From: Anaerolineae bacterium
GTDB lineage: Bacteria > Chloroflexota > Anaerolineae > Promineifilales > Promineifilaceae
Assembly: GCA_023382655.1 (NCBI GenBank)
Contig: JAHDWK010000005.1
Location: 62,001 to 126,000 of the forward strand
Direction: 5' to 3'
Length of the DNA stretch: 64,000 bases
Shown piece by piece: positions 1 to 7,824 of the stretch (its first letter is position 1; every line of letters starts with the position of its first letter). The notes below the pieces were generated by a model. The model worked only from the letters and a program-made list of their open reading frames with translations, was not told the DNA's origin and made no database searches. The translations under genes were made by a program, and so were the position numbers.

Positions 1-2781
1 GCCGACCCCCTGGCCGAAGAAGCGCAGCAGCAGCTCATCCGCCTCCATTTAGAGAGTGACCAGATCAGTCAGGCGCTTCGTCAATATCAGCAGTTTGAGA
101 GCGAACTGCACAAAAAAATGGGGCTGCCGCCGGCCCCGGCCACACGCGCCCTGTTTCAAGAGGCGCTGCGACGGCAGCAGGCGCAATTACCGGCCAGACT
201 GACCGCAAAACCAGACCAGACAAAACGTGGCCAACCGGTGTTGCCCTTTGTGGGGCGGGATGGACTGCTGGCCCAACTGCTGGTCATTGCCCAGGAAGTG
301 AAAAGGGGGCACGGCCGTACCGTCCTGTTACAAGGGGATGGCGGCATTGGCAAGACGCGCCTCTTGCAGGAATTTCTGGCCCGGCTGACCGTGGAAACGC
401 CCCCCTGGTTACTCTTGCAGGGCGCTTGCTCCCCCTTTGATGACCTCATCTCCTTTGGCCCCTTTCTGGAAGCGTTTCAAGAGACGCCCCTGGGAGACCT
501 GACAGAGCAACTGCTGACTCCCAAAACGGACGCCCCGGCGGCACGGGATCAGTTTACTTACCACATATTGCAGACTTTGCGACGGCTGAGTCAAAATGCG
601 CCATTGGTGCTGGCGGTGGATGATTTGCAATGGGCCAACAGTTCCACGCTGAACCTGTTTGGCCTGTTGGCGACGCGGCTGCATCATCTACCAGTGCTGC
701 TGGTGGGCACGGCGCAGCGCCCGGAGACGATCCCGGCATTGCAGCGATTGGTGACGCTGGCACGGCGGCGCGGCCAGTTACACCTGTTGTCATTACCACC
801 GCTGACGGACACGGCCGTGACCCACCTGCTGCAAAACCTGGCCATTGCCCCACCCGCCATCCCCTCTCTGGCCCACTGGCTGCAAGCCCGTGCCGACGGC
901 AATCCCTTTGTCCTCGACGAGATCATCGCCCAACTGCGCGCCGAAGGCGTCCTGATTCCGATGGGGGGGCAGTGGCAGGGGGGGCAGTGGCAGCTAGACC
1001 CTGGCCGCTGGCTGCGTTGGCGCGCTGCCTATACCCTGCCGGAGACAACGTATGATCTTGTCTCCTGGCGGCTGCGCCACCTGACCCCAGAAGCACATGC
1101 TTTGTTAGCGGTATTGGCTGTGGCCGGTCAACCGCTGCCGCTGGCGCTGCTGGCCGATTTTGCCGGAACTTCAGAAGACCAGTTGGCTGCCATTCTGGAT
1201 GATCTGTCGGCCAGAGGGCTGCTGGTGGAAAGCAGCGGCGAACTGTTTGCCCTGTCACACTATCTGCTGCGCGAGACGGTGTTGCAGCGGCTCAGCCATG
1301 TGCGCCGCCGCCTGGTTCATCGCCAGTTAGCCCAGCAGATGGCGCACTGCCCTGCCCTGCAAGCCACGTTTCCGCTGTGGGAGATCGCCCGCCATGCCGT
1401 CGCCGGGGAAGATGTGGCCCTGGCGCGGCAGTATGGCCTGCCAATCCTCGGCCACCTGCCGCGTGATTTTACCGGGGCGGTGACAGTAGATTTTTTGCAC
1501 CACCTGTATGACCTCTTAGCGCCTACCGCCGCGCCCGATGAACGGCTGCGCCTGGCGCGAGCCATCGCCGATGGGCAGCAAGCCCTCGGCCATCTGGCGG
1601 AGGCGGCCCATTGGCAGCAGCGTTACCTGGAACTGGCGCAGCAGACGGGCAATGTGGCCGCCCAGGTGGCCGCTCATCTGGAAATGGGCGAACTGGCGCT
1701 CATCAGTAATGACTACGTGGCGGCCACGAAGGCGGCCGGGGCCGGATTGACGGCCTCTGTTTTACTGGCCGAAAGCGACCCCGCCTACCACCGGCTGACG
1801 GGGCGGGGACACCGGCTGCTGGGGCACGCCCTGGCGATGGAAGGTGGCGATCTGGCGGGGGCGGAACATCATTTGCAGGCGGCTACGGCCGTACACCGCC
1901 AATCGAACCATCCCCGTGATTTGTGCGCCAGCCTGTTTGAGTTGGGCAATGTGGCCGCACAGCAGGGGCGGCTGCTGCCCGCATTGGAATTGTATGAAGA
2001 GGCGGCACATGTGGCCGAGGCCGGGCAGGCGCACTATTTCCACGCCCTGGCGCGGAACAATCTGGCGTATCATAGCCTGCTGCTCGGCTGGCTGAAAGCG
2101 GCGCAGCGCGCCCTGGCGCAGGGGCAGTGGTTGGCGGAAACGCACGAACTGTTGGGCGCGGTGCTGCATCTGTCCAGCACCCAGGGGGAGATCCACCTCT
2201 ACCTGGCCGAGTGGGAAGCGGCGGAAGAGGCGTTTCAGGGTGGGTTGATGTTGGCGGAGGAGTTGGGCAATCTGGAACGGCAGGCGGGCTACCGCGCCGG
2301 GCTGGCGTTGGCGGCGCGTGGTCTGGGTGACGGGCAGCGGGCGCAGGCGCTCTTAGAGGAGGCGCTGCTGCTCATCAACGGGCATGGCTACTGGCATTTG
2401 CGGGCGCGATTGTTGATCTGGCTGGCGGAGACGTTAGTGTTGGCGGAGGAGTGGGGGGCGGCACGGCCGTCTCTCACCGCCGCCCTGGAAACGACACAAA
2501 CCCACAACCGGGCGCTCTTGCAGTTACAGGCGGAACGCTTGCAGGCCGCGCTGCTGGGTGCGCAGGGGGATTGGCCGTCAGCCGAGGCCTGTTTTGCCCA
2601 GGCCATGTCTCGCGCCACCGACCTGGACTTGCCGCTGGAGATTGCCCGAACGCAGGCGATGTGGGGGCGTACGGCCGTGCGCTTCGCCACCTCGCCCCAT
2701 CAGGGACAACACCTGCTGGCGCAAGCCCGCCAACTTTTTGCCGACCATGAGGCCAGAGCCGAATTATTGGCGCTGGCCTGA
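1..2781 (+). CDS. BTAD/AAA/TPR transcriptional regulator, SARP/AfsR-like (5' truncated by window)
   Basis: The frame is open from base 1, so the gene begins outside the window and the ATG at 118 is internal. The first 55 or so residues match the end of a bacterial transcriptional activator (BTAD) domain: alpha-helical, with the motif ALRQYQQFESEL then LGL-type 'MGLPPAPATRALFQ'. An AAA_16-type ATPase follows, with Walker A GDGGIGKT and Walker B LAVDDLQWA. The remaining ~500 residues are Ala/Leu-rich TPR-like helices. Such proteins normally carry an N-terminal winged-helix DNA-binding domain, which would lie upstream. It probably activates transcription in an ATP-dependent way. The enzyme cluster immediately downstream, with SARP-box-like repeats in front of it, is the obvious candidate target; that link is inference. 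Confidence 0.88.
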   Translation, partial: ADPLAEEAQQQLIRLHLESDQISQALRQYQQFESELHKKMGLPPAPATRALFQEALRRQQAQLPARLTAKPDQTKRGQPVLPFVGRDGLLAQLLVIAQEVKRGHGRTVLLQGDGGIGKTRLLQEFLARLTVETPPWLLLQGACSPFDDLISFGPFLEAFQETPLGDLTEQLLTPKTDAPAARDQFTYHILQTLRRLSQNAPLVLAVDDLQWANSSTLNLFGLLATRLHHLPVLLVGTAQRPETIPALQRLVTLARRRGQLHLLSLPPLTDTAVTHLLQNLAIAPPAIPSLAHWLQARADGNPFVLDEIIAQLRAEGVLIPMGGQWQGGQWQLDPGRWLRWRAAYTLPETTYDLVSWRLRHLTPEAHALLAVLAVAGQPLPLALLADFAGTSEDQLAAILDDLSARGLLVESSGELFALSHYLLRETVLQRLSHVRRRLVHRQLAQQMAHCPALQATFPLWEIARHAVAGEDVALARQYGLPILGHLPRDFTGAVTVDFLHHLYDLLAPTAAPDERLRLARAIADGQQALGHLAEAAHWQQRYLELAQQTGNVAAQVAAHLEMGELALISNDYVAATKAAGAGLTASVLLAESDPAYHRLTGRGHRLLGHALAMEGGDLAGAEHHLQAATAVHRQSNHPRDLCASLFELGNVAAQQGRLLPALELYEEAAHVAEAGQAHYFHALARNNLAYHSLLLGWLKAAQRALAQGQWLAETHELLGAVLHLSSTQGEIHLYLAEWEAAEEAFQGGLMLAEELGNLERQAGYRAGLALAARGLGDGQRAQALLEEALLLINGHGYWHLRARLLIWLAETLVLAEEWGAARPSLTAALETTQTHNRALLQLQAERLQAALLGAQGDWPSAEACFAQAMSRATDLDLPLEIARTQAMWGRTAVRFATSPHQGQHLLAQARQLFADHEARAELLALA

Positions 2782-2801
2782 AACACGCCTGAAACGCCCG
2801 A

Positions 2802-2834
2802 AATAACGCCCCAATAACGCTCCCTTTCTATAAT
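2802..2834 (+). promoter_or_regulatory. SARP-box-like direct repeats plus -10 element
   Basis: The octamer AATAACGC occurs at 2802-2809 and again at 2813-2820, an exact 11-bp period. A perfect -10 box, TATAAT, lies at 2829-2834, 8 bp after the second copy. There is no recognisable -35 hexamer. Binding sites of SARP-family activators are direct heptamer repeats at 11-bp spacing with the last copy 8 bp from the -10 box, and this arrangement fits exactly. Looser ACGC repeats continue upstream. The upstream gene encodes a BTAD-containing regulator. The functional assignment is inference. Confidence 0.6.
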
Positions 2835-2856
2835 CTACGCACATTCCATGTTTAGG

Positions 2857-2889
2857 AGATTGGTTCAATCTTGAAGATTGAACCAATCT
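2857..2889. repeat. Intergenic hairpin, first copy of GATTGGTTCAATC family
   Basis: A perfect 14-bp inverted repeat, AGATTGGTTCAATC, with a 5-base loop. It lies between the -10 box at 2829 and the ribosome binding site of the next gene, so it would be in the 5' leader. The same stem recurs at 46819-46849. It has no U-tract, so it is not an obvious terminator. Confidence 0.85.
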
Positions 2890-2913
2890 GACATATGTAC
2901 AAGGAGAAAAAAG

Positions 2914-3738
2914 ATGGCGGTAAATCCAATGGAATATCAGAGTAAAGATGTGGTGTTAGACGTGGTGCGCACGGAGCGCGGCCGGTTCTTTGACGTAGTG
3001 AACAACCCGGACAACTGGTATACGGACACCCGCTGTGAAGGCTGGCAGGTGCGTGATCTGGTGGGCCATATGATTGACGTTACCGAGGCTTATCTGGATC
3101 GGTGGGAGATAGCCAGCAAAGGTCAGGAAGCCGCCGCGCCACGTGGCTGGCAGGTGATGGCTAGAGATTTGAATGATGGCGCGCTGGCGCTGCGCACCCT
3201 CTCCCGCGAGGAAGCGATTGCCCGCCTCAAAGCGGATTCGGACAAGATGATGGGCATTTTTGAGTCGCTGAGCGAAGATGAGTGGAACAGCTTTATGGTC
3301 GCGCATGTTTTCTCCGGCCCCGTGCCCGCGTTTTGTTACCCCGCCTTCCAGATTATGGATTATGGTGTACATACCTGGGATATGCATTGGGGGCTGGGCG
3401 AAAGAGACGGCATCCTCGATGAGCGCACGGCCGGCGTGTTGCTGCCCTACATGTTCATCATCTGGCAGTATTCGGTGGATCAGGAAGCGGCCAAAGGGGT
3501 AGACATCACCTACGGTATCAAGGTGGATGGTGAATGGGGCGGCCAGTGGAAGGCGGCCATCAAAGACGGGCAATTCAGCTATGAACCTGTGGAGGATGTC
3601 AGTGCGCTCCCGGCCGTTTTCCACTTCAAACATCCGTCAGATATGGTGCTGACCACCTATCAGCGCATCCAGGGTGGCGAAACGTCTGGCGACCCGGACG
3701 TGATCCAAAAAGCGCGCAGCGTCTTCTTCCACATTTAG
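2914..3738 (+). CDS. Maleylpyruvate isomerase N-terminal/DinB-like family protein
   Basis: A 274-residue protein. An in-frame codon at 2878 would start inside the hairpin; the ATG at 2914 is preceded by AAGGAGAAAAAAG and is preferred. The N-terminal ~150 residues resemble the mycothiol-dependent maleylpyruvate isomerase (MDMPI_N) branch of the DinB superfamily: 'NNPDNWYTDTRCEGWQVRDL' then GHMIDVTEAY, where His sits in the usual metal-ligand helix. The second half, with IMDYGVHTWDMHWGLG, contributes further His residues and is followed by a beta-rich C-terminal domain. Members are metal-binding thiol-dependent enzymes or of unknown role, so the substrate cannot be named. It is the first gene of a five-gene co-directional cluster. 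Confidence 0.75.
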   Translation: MAVNPMEYQSKDVVLDVVRTERGRFFDVVNNPDNWYTDTRCEGWQVRDLVGHMIDVTEAYLDRWEIASKGQEAAAPRGWQVMARDLNDGALALRTLSREEAIARLKADSDKMMGIFESLSEDEWNSFMVAHVFSGPVPAFCYPAFQIMDYGVHTWDMHWGLGERDGILDERTAGVLLPYMFIIWQYSVDQEAAKGVDITYGIKVDGEWGGQWKAAIKDGQFSYEPVEDVSALPAVFHFKHPSDMVLTTYQRIQGGETSGDPDVIQKARSVFFHI

Positions 3739-3740
3739 GC

Positions 3741-3767
3741 GTAGGGCGATTTGGAAGATCGCCCTAC
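3741..3767. repeat. Intergenic hairpin GTAGGGCGAT
   Basis: A perfect 10-bp inverted repeat (GTAGGGCGAT / ATCGCCCTAC) with a 7-base loop starts 2 bases after the upstream stop codon. It separates genes 1 and 2 of the enzyme cluster. A related stem is at 5065-5085. Confidence 0.85.
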
Positions 3768-3777
3768 ACAAGAAGCG

Positions 3778-4413
3778 ATGCGACTCTTTACCACAGAATA
3801 TGGCGCGCTGTGGGCTGTGGAAACGGGGAACGGTCTGCCGCCCCTTTGCCCGGCGCGGCAGGAAGTGACCTTTGCCGAGACGCGGCCGGAGGATGTGGCG
3901 GAAGTGGCAGCGGCCATGAACCTGCCTGCGGTGGAACCAATCTGGGAGCGTCTGGGCAACGGCCGTCGCTGTTTTCATCTGCGCGCCAATGGACAGATTG
4001 CTACCTATGGCTGGGTGACACGCGGCGTGGAGTGCGTGGGCGAGTTGGAGCGGCAATTTCATTTGCACGATGACGAGGTGTATATCTGGGATTGTGGTAC
4101 AGTGGCAACCTGGCGGCAGCACGGTTTTTACAGCGCCCTGTTGAGCCACCTGATCTACCGGCTGCATGAGGAAGGACTAGCGCGTATCTGGATTGGCGCG
4201 TCGCGGCAGAACCGGCCATCTATTCAGGGTTTTGCCAATGCGGGATTTCAGCCGGTGGTGGATTGCAGCTACGGCCGTGTCTCCCGCCTGACCTTTCTCT
4301 GGATTCAACACGCCCCGGCTGCCCCACACGCATTGATCCAGGCTGCCTATCGCATCCTGCTGAATGCACATGAACGGCGGTTGGGGTCGCTGGCGATTGG
4401 TTATTTGAAATGA
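3778..4413 (+). CDS. GNAT-family N-acetyltransferase-like protein
   Basis: About 211 residues from the ATG at 3778; the earlier in-frame start at 3751 falls inside the hairpin and is rejected. The central part has the feel of an acyl-CoA acetyltransferase: an N-terminal segment reading FAETRPEDVAEVAAAM, a beta strand ending in DCGTVATWRQHGFYSALL (the position of the acetyl-CoA loop, R/Q-x-x-G) and then IWIGASRQNRPSIQGFANAGF, a typical 'N-x-x-S-x-x-x-x-x-x-x-GF' GNAT end. The substrate is unknown. It lies second in the cluster, between two hairpins. Confidence 0.65.
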   Translation: MRLFTTEYGALWAVETGNGLPPLCPARQEVTFAETRPEDVAEVAAAMNLPAVEPIWERLGNGRRCFHLRANGQIATYGWVTRGVECVGELERQFHLHDDEVYIWDCGTVATWRQHGFYSALLSHLIYRLHEEGLARIWIGASRQNRPSIQGFANAGFQPVVDCSYGRVSRLTFLWIQHAPAAPHALIQAAYRILLNAHERRLGSLAIGYLK

Positions 4414-4418
4414 ATTAA

Positions 4419-4451
4419 AGGTGCGACGCACTTTTGCAATGCGCCGCACCT
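4419..4451. repeat. Intergenic hairpin AGGTGCGACGCA
   Basis: A 12-bp inverted repeat with one mismatch and a 9-base loop sits between the GNAT stop codon and the next ATG. Its right arm ends just before the GAGGACA ribosome binding site of the next gene, so folding could affect translation. Confidence 0.8.
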
Positions 4452-4462
4452 GAGGACACAGT

Positions 4463-5065
4463 ATGAAAAAGATTCAGACACAAGGCGTCCACCACATCAC
4501 CATTGTGGGGGCGACGCGGCAGATGGCGATTGATTTTTGGGAGGGGGTGTTGGGCATGCCCTTTATCTTTGAGCAGCCTAACCTGGATAATGCCAATGAG
4601 AGCCACCTTTATTTTGATCCGGGCGACGGCCGTCTCATCACCATCTTCACCAATGAAACCCGCACCGCCGACCCCACCCCCAACCCGGAAGGCATTGGCA
4701 ATTTGCACCACATCGCCTTTAGTGTCTCCCGTTCCACGTTTATCGAGACGGCCAGACGGCTGAATGAACGGGGCATCAAAAATACCGGGGAAATAGATCG
4801 CGGCTTCATGTACTCCATCTACTTCCGTGACCCGTTGGGGCAGCGGTACGAACTGGCCAGCTACAAATTTGAGCCGCCCGCCGGCTGCACCCATGCCCAG
4901 GTTTTGTTTGAAGCGCACAAAATTCGCGTGGCCGAGGGAGCATACAATATCCAGGATGCACACCTGGCGGATGCTATCGAACTGCTGACCCGCCGCCAGC
5001 AAGGGTCGCTTTCCGACGATTTATCGGCCAAACACGCTTATCCGCAGCTTGTAGACGGGCCATAG
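4463..5065 (+). CDS. VOC-family (glyoxalase/ring-cleavage dioxygenase-like) protein
   Basis: A 200-residue vicinal-oxygen-chelate protein. The first module starts QGVHHITIVGATRQMAIDFW, with the metal-ligand His in VHH. The second module has LHHIAFSV with the second His, and the third ligand is probably the Glu in RYELASY. This two-module layout fits glyoxalases and extradiol-type ring-cleaving dioxygenases. The ribosome binding site GAGGACA is 6 bases before the ATG. The stop codon TAG overlaps the following hairpin. The substrate cannot be read from sequence. Its place beside an MDMPI-like protein suggests a small-molecule catabolic or tailoring pathway. Confidence 0.8.
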   Translation: MKKIQTQGVHHITIVGATRQMAIDFWEGVLGMPFIFEQPNLDNANESHLYFDPGDGRLITIFTNETRTADPTPNPEGIGNLHHIAFSVSRSTFIETARRLNERGIKNTGEIDRGFMYSIYFRDPLGQRYELASYKFEPPAGCTHAQVLFEAHKIRVAEGAYNIQDAHLADAIELLTRRQQGSLSDDLSAKHAYPQLVDGP

Positions 5066-5085
5066 GGCGATTTTCCAAATCGCCC
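5065..5085. repeat. Intergenic hairpin GGGCGATTT
   Basis: A perfect 9-bp stem (GGGCGATTT / AAATCGCCC) with a 3-base loop. Its first base is the last base of the upstream stop codon, and the next start codon is 5 bases after it. It resembles the stems at 3741 and 38738. Confidence 0.85.
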
Positions 5086-5090
5086 CACAT

Positions 5091-6056
5091 ATGCTTATGG
5101 AATATAGACAACTCGGCTATTCTAATCTTCAAGTCTCTGCCTTTTCCTTGGGTTCATGGTTGACCTATGAATTCATGGACGAAAAAGAGGCGCTGGCGGT
5201 TATTGAAAGTGGCTTGCAGGCGGGCATCAATTTTCTGGATGACGCTCGCTATGATGACCGTACCGGCCATGCGCCCCTGAAAAGCGGCTATTCGGAGGTG
5301 TTGTTCGGCCGTTTGCTGCGGCGGGGTGGCTGGGATCGCGCCGACCTGGTGATCGCCAACAAGCTGTGGTACGAGTTTTACCCGGCGGAAAGCCCGGAGG
5401 CAGAACTGGATGGTTCATTGACGCGCTTGCAGATGGCATATCTTGACCTGGTGTACTGTGTGCCGCCACCGGCTTCTTTGCCTGTTGCCGAGATGGTGCG
5501 GCAAATGGACGCTTTGATCAAGACCGGCAAGCTGCGCTATTGGGGTGTGTTGAACTGGCCGCTGGCGCAAATTGAGGCGGCGTGGCAGGTAGCCAGTGAA
5601 GAAGGTCTGGCGCGACCTGTGGCGGCGCAACTGGCTTACAGCCTGCTGCAAACATCGCCGGTGGAAGATGAAGAGACCAGGAAGATTTTTCAGGCGGCCG
5701 GGATAGGGGTTGTGGCTTCATACACGCTGTATGGGGGTTTGTTGAGCGGGAAGTATAACCGGGTGGGCGGGGGTCACGGCCGTTTCCCCCACGATACCAT
5801 CGAATCCATGCGCCAGAAACAATTGCTGGCGAAGGTGGATGCGCTGATCACGCTGGCGGCCGAAGTGGGCTGCACCCCGGCGCAACTGGCGCTGGCCTAT
5901 TGTCTGGCAAATGAGCAGGTCGTCAGCCTGCTGTTTGGGGCCACAAGCGTGACACAGGTAGCAGAAAACCTGCAAGCACTGAAAGTTCTGGCCCGCCTGG
6001 ATGATAAAATCATGGAAAAACTGCGCGAGATAAGCCAGCGACAAAATGAGAGGTAA
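5091..6056 (+). CDS. Aldo/keto reductase-like protein with altered catalytic His
   Basis: A 321-residue TIM-barrel protein of the aldo-keto reductase superfamily, closest in feel to the Kv-beta/YghZ branch: MEYRQLGYSNLQVSAFSLG at the N-terminus, NFLDDARYDD, VIANKLWYEF, LDLVYC, and C-terminal FGATSVTQVAENLQAL for NADPH binding. Asp50, Tyr54 and Lys91 can be matched to the catalytic tetrad. The usual His (in LHRPD-type motifs) is Cys123 in LVYCVPPP, and the Asp-to-Tyr loop is one residue short. It may therefore be a non-standard reductase or a redox-sensing paralogue. No clear ribosome binding site; ATG 5091 and ATG 5097 are both possible. Confidence 0.82.
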   Translation: MLMEYRQLGYSNLQVSAFSLGSWLTYEFMDEKEALAVIESGLQAGINFLDDARYDDRTGHAPLKSGYSEVLFGRLLRRGGWDRADLVIANKLWYEFYPAESPEAELDGSLTRLQMAYLDLVYCVPPPASLPVAEMVRQMDALIKTGKLRYWGVLNWPLAQIEAAWQVASEEGLARPVAAQLAYSLLQTSPVEDEETRKIFQAAGIGVVASYTLYGGLLSGKYNRVGGGHGRFPHDTIESMRQKQLLAKVDALITLAAEVGCTPAQLALAYCLANEQVVSLLFGATSVTQVAENLQALKVLARLDDKIMEKLREISQRQNER

Positions 6057-6060
6057 CAGC

Positions 6061-7752
6061 ATGGAACAAAGCGATAACAAAACGGGAGCCAGGTTCATTG
6101 CTGAAACGCTGCAAGGGTATGGCGTGACGCACGTCTTTTACATGGACGCCATTTTGCGCAAGACGATGGTGGATTTGGAGGAGTTGGGGATTCGCCGCGT
6201 CATCACCCATTCAGAAAAGGCAGCAGCATATATGGCCGATGGTTATGCCCGTATTTCCGGCCGGCCGGGCGTTTGTATGGCGCAGTCGGTGGGAGCGGCC
6301 AATCTGGCGGCCGGGTTGCAAGATGCCTGGTTGGGACGCTCGCCCGTTATTGCCCTCACCGGCAAGAAGCCGCCCCTGTTCCAACATCGCCACGCCTACC
6401 AGGAAATTGACCATGCCCCCATGTTTGCACCCGTTACCAAATACAACGTGGACGTGGTGAACATTGCTCAGTTACCCTTCTTTTTACGGCAGGCGTTCCG
6501 CGAGGCGACTTCGGGCACGCCGCGACCGGTACATCTGGATTTATTGGGGCACAGCGCCCGGCCATTAGAAGCCGCCACCGCCGAATTTCCCGTGATCATC
6601 GAAGAGCCGTTCACCCATTACCCGTCCTTCCGGCCCGAACCGGATGCGGTCAGCGTAGAACGCGCCGCCCATGCCATTGCCGTCGCGCAACGCCCGGTGA
6701 TTGTGGCCGGAGGCGGCGTTCGCAGTTCGGGGGCAGCGGCGGAAGTGGTGGCGCTGGCGGAGAAGTTCTCGATTCCGGCGGCGACTTCGGTCAATGGCAA
6801 GGGCACCATTCGGGATGATCACCCATTGAGTGTGGGCGTGGTAGGGTCTTATTCGGTGCGCTGCGCCAACCAGGTGGTGGCGGCGGCCGACCTGGTGATT
6901 TACATTGGCAGCAACACCGGCGACCAGGTGACAAATAATTGGACGGTGCCGCCAGTGGGCACGGCCGTTGTCCAGATAGATATTGATCCCATCGAAATCG
7001 GGCGCAGTTATGCTGGGGCGGTGGGGGTGGTGGGGGATGCACGCACGACCGTTGCCAGACTCACGGCCGTTTTGGAACCAAAACCAGCGAATGAAACCTG
7101 GTTGCAGCAAGTTCATTCATTGGTTCATGCCTGGCGTGCGGAAATGGAACCGCTGCGCCAATCAGACGCCATTCCCATTCGGCCGGAGCGGTTGTGTAAA
7201 GAGTTGACTGACGTGCTGCCGGCAGACGCCGTTTTGGTATCTGACACCGGCTATTCCGCCATCTGGACAGCGACGATGGTGCAGCTAACCCATCCAGGAC
7301 AGACCTATCTCCGAGCTGCCGGTTCACTGGGCTGGGCTTTCCCGGCGGCGCTGGGTGTCAAGTGTGCCGTGCCGGATCGCCCGGTCATTTGTTTCACCGG
7401 GGATGGCGGCTTCTGGTATCACCTGAGCGAACTGGAAACGGCGCGCCGCCACCGCATCAACACCGTGACCATCATCAACAACAATGGCGGGCTGGGGCAG
7501 GGCATCCCGGACATTCACAAAATGTATGGTGACCGGCCCGGCAACCCTGCCGAGCTTTATCAGTTTGAACCGGTTAATTTTGCCCGCATTGCCCAAGAAA
7601 TGGGCTGTGCGGGTATTCGTGTGGAGCGCCCGGAGGAAATTGGCGCGGCCATCCAACAGGCACTAGCGGCCGATGTGCCCACCGTCGTGGAAGTGCTTAC
7701 CGGCTTGCATTATCATGCACCTGAGGTCTGGTCGCCGCCCGGTCAGGGATGA
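6061..7752 (+). CDS. Thiamine-diphosphate enzyme, acetolactate-synthase-like large subunit
   Basis: A 563-residue three-domain ThDP enzyme. The in-frame ATG at 6046 overlaps the previous gene; ATG 6061 has GAGAGG 8 bases upstream and is preferred. The activating Glu is in THSEKAAAYMADGYAR (Glu52). The C-terminal ThDP motif GDGGFWYHLSELETA ... INNNGGLGQG is intact. The central domain carries VIVAGGGVRSSGAAAEV. The family includes acetolactate synthase, oxalyl-CoA decarboxylase and benzoylformate decarboxylase. Without a regulatory subunit nearby it is probably not the branched-chain biosynthetic enzyme. It is the last gene of the cluster, essentially coupled to the AKR-like gene. Confidence 0.88.
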   Translation: MEQSDNKTGARFIAETLQGYGVTHVFYMDAILRKTMVDLEELGIRRVITHSEKAAAYMADGYARISGRPGVCMAQSVGAANLAAGLQDAWLGRSPVIALTGKKPPLFQHRHAYQEIDHAPMFAPVTKYNVDVVNIAQLPFFLRQAFREATSGTPRPVHLDLLGHSARPLEAATAEFPVIIEEPFTHYPSFRPEPDAVSVERAAHAIAVAQRPVIVAGGGVRSSGAAAEVVALAEKFSIPAATSVNGKGTIRDDHPLSVGVVGSYSVRCANQVVAAADLVIYIGSNTGDQVTNNWTVPPVGTAVVQIDIDPIEIGRSYAGAVGVVGDARTTVARLTAVLEPKPANETWLQQVHSLVHAWRAEMEPLRQSDAIPIRPERLCKELTDVLPADAVLVSDTGYSAIWTATMVQLTHPGQTYLRAAGSLGWAFPAALGVKCAVPDRPVICFTGDGGFWYHLSELETARRHRINTVTIINNNGGLGQGIPDIHKMYGDRPGNPAELYQFEPVNFARIAQEMGCAGIRVERPEEIGAAIQQALAADVPTVVEVLTGLHYHAPEVWSPPGQG

Positions 7753-7771
7753 TGTGGAGATTAGTTGTCAC

Positions 7772-7806
7772 CAGACATTCGATTTCTCCAAGAAATCGAA
7801 TGTCTG
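7772..7806. terminator. Hairpin between convergent genes
   Basis: A perfect 16-bp inverted repeat (CAGACATTCGATTTCT) with a 3-base loop between the ends of two convergent genes. There is no T-run, so it is terminator-like by position and stem strength only. Confidence 0.65.
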
Positions 7807-7824
7807 ACACGTATGAGTCATCGT

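Noticed and set aside
2956-3633. 225-residue open frame on the minus strand
   Set aside because: Antisense to the MDMPI/DinB-like gene, which has a good ribosome binding site and recognisable family motifs.
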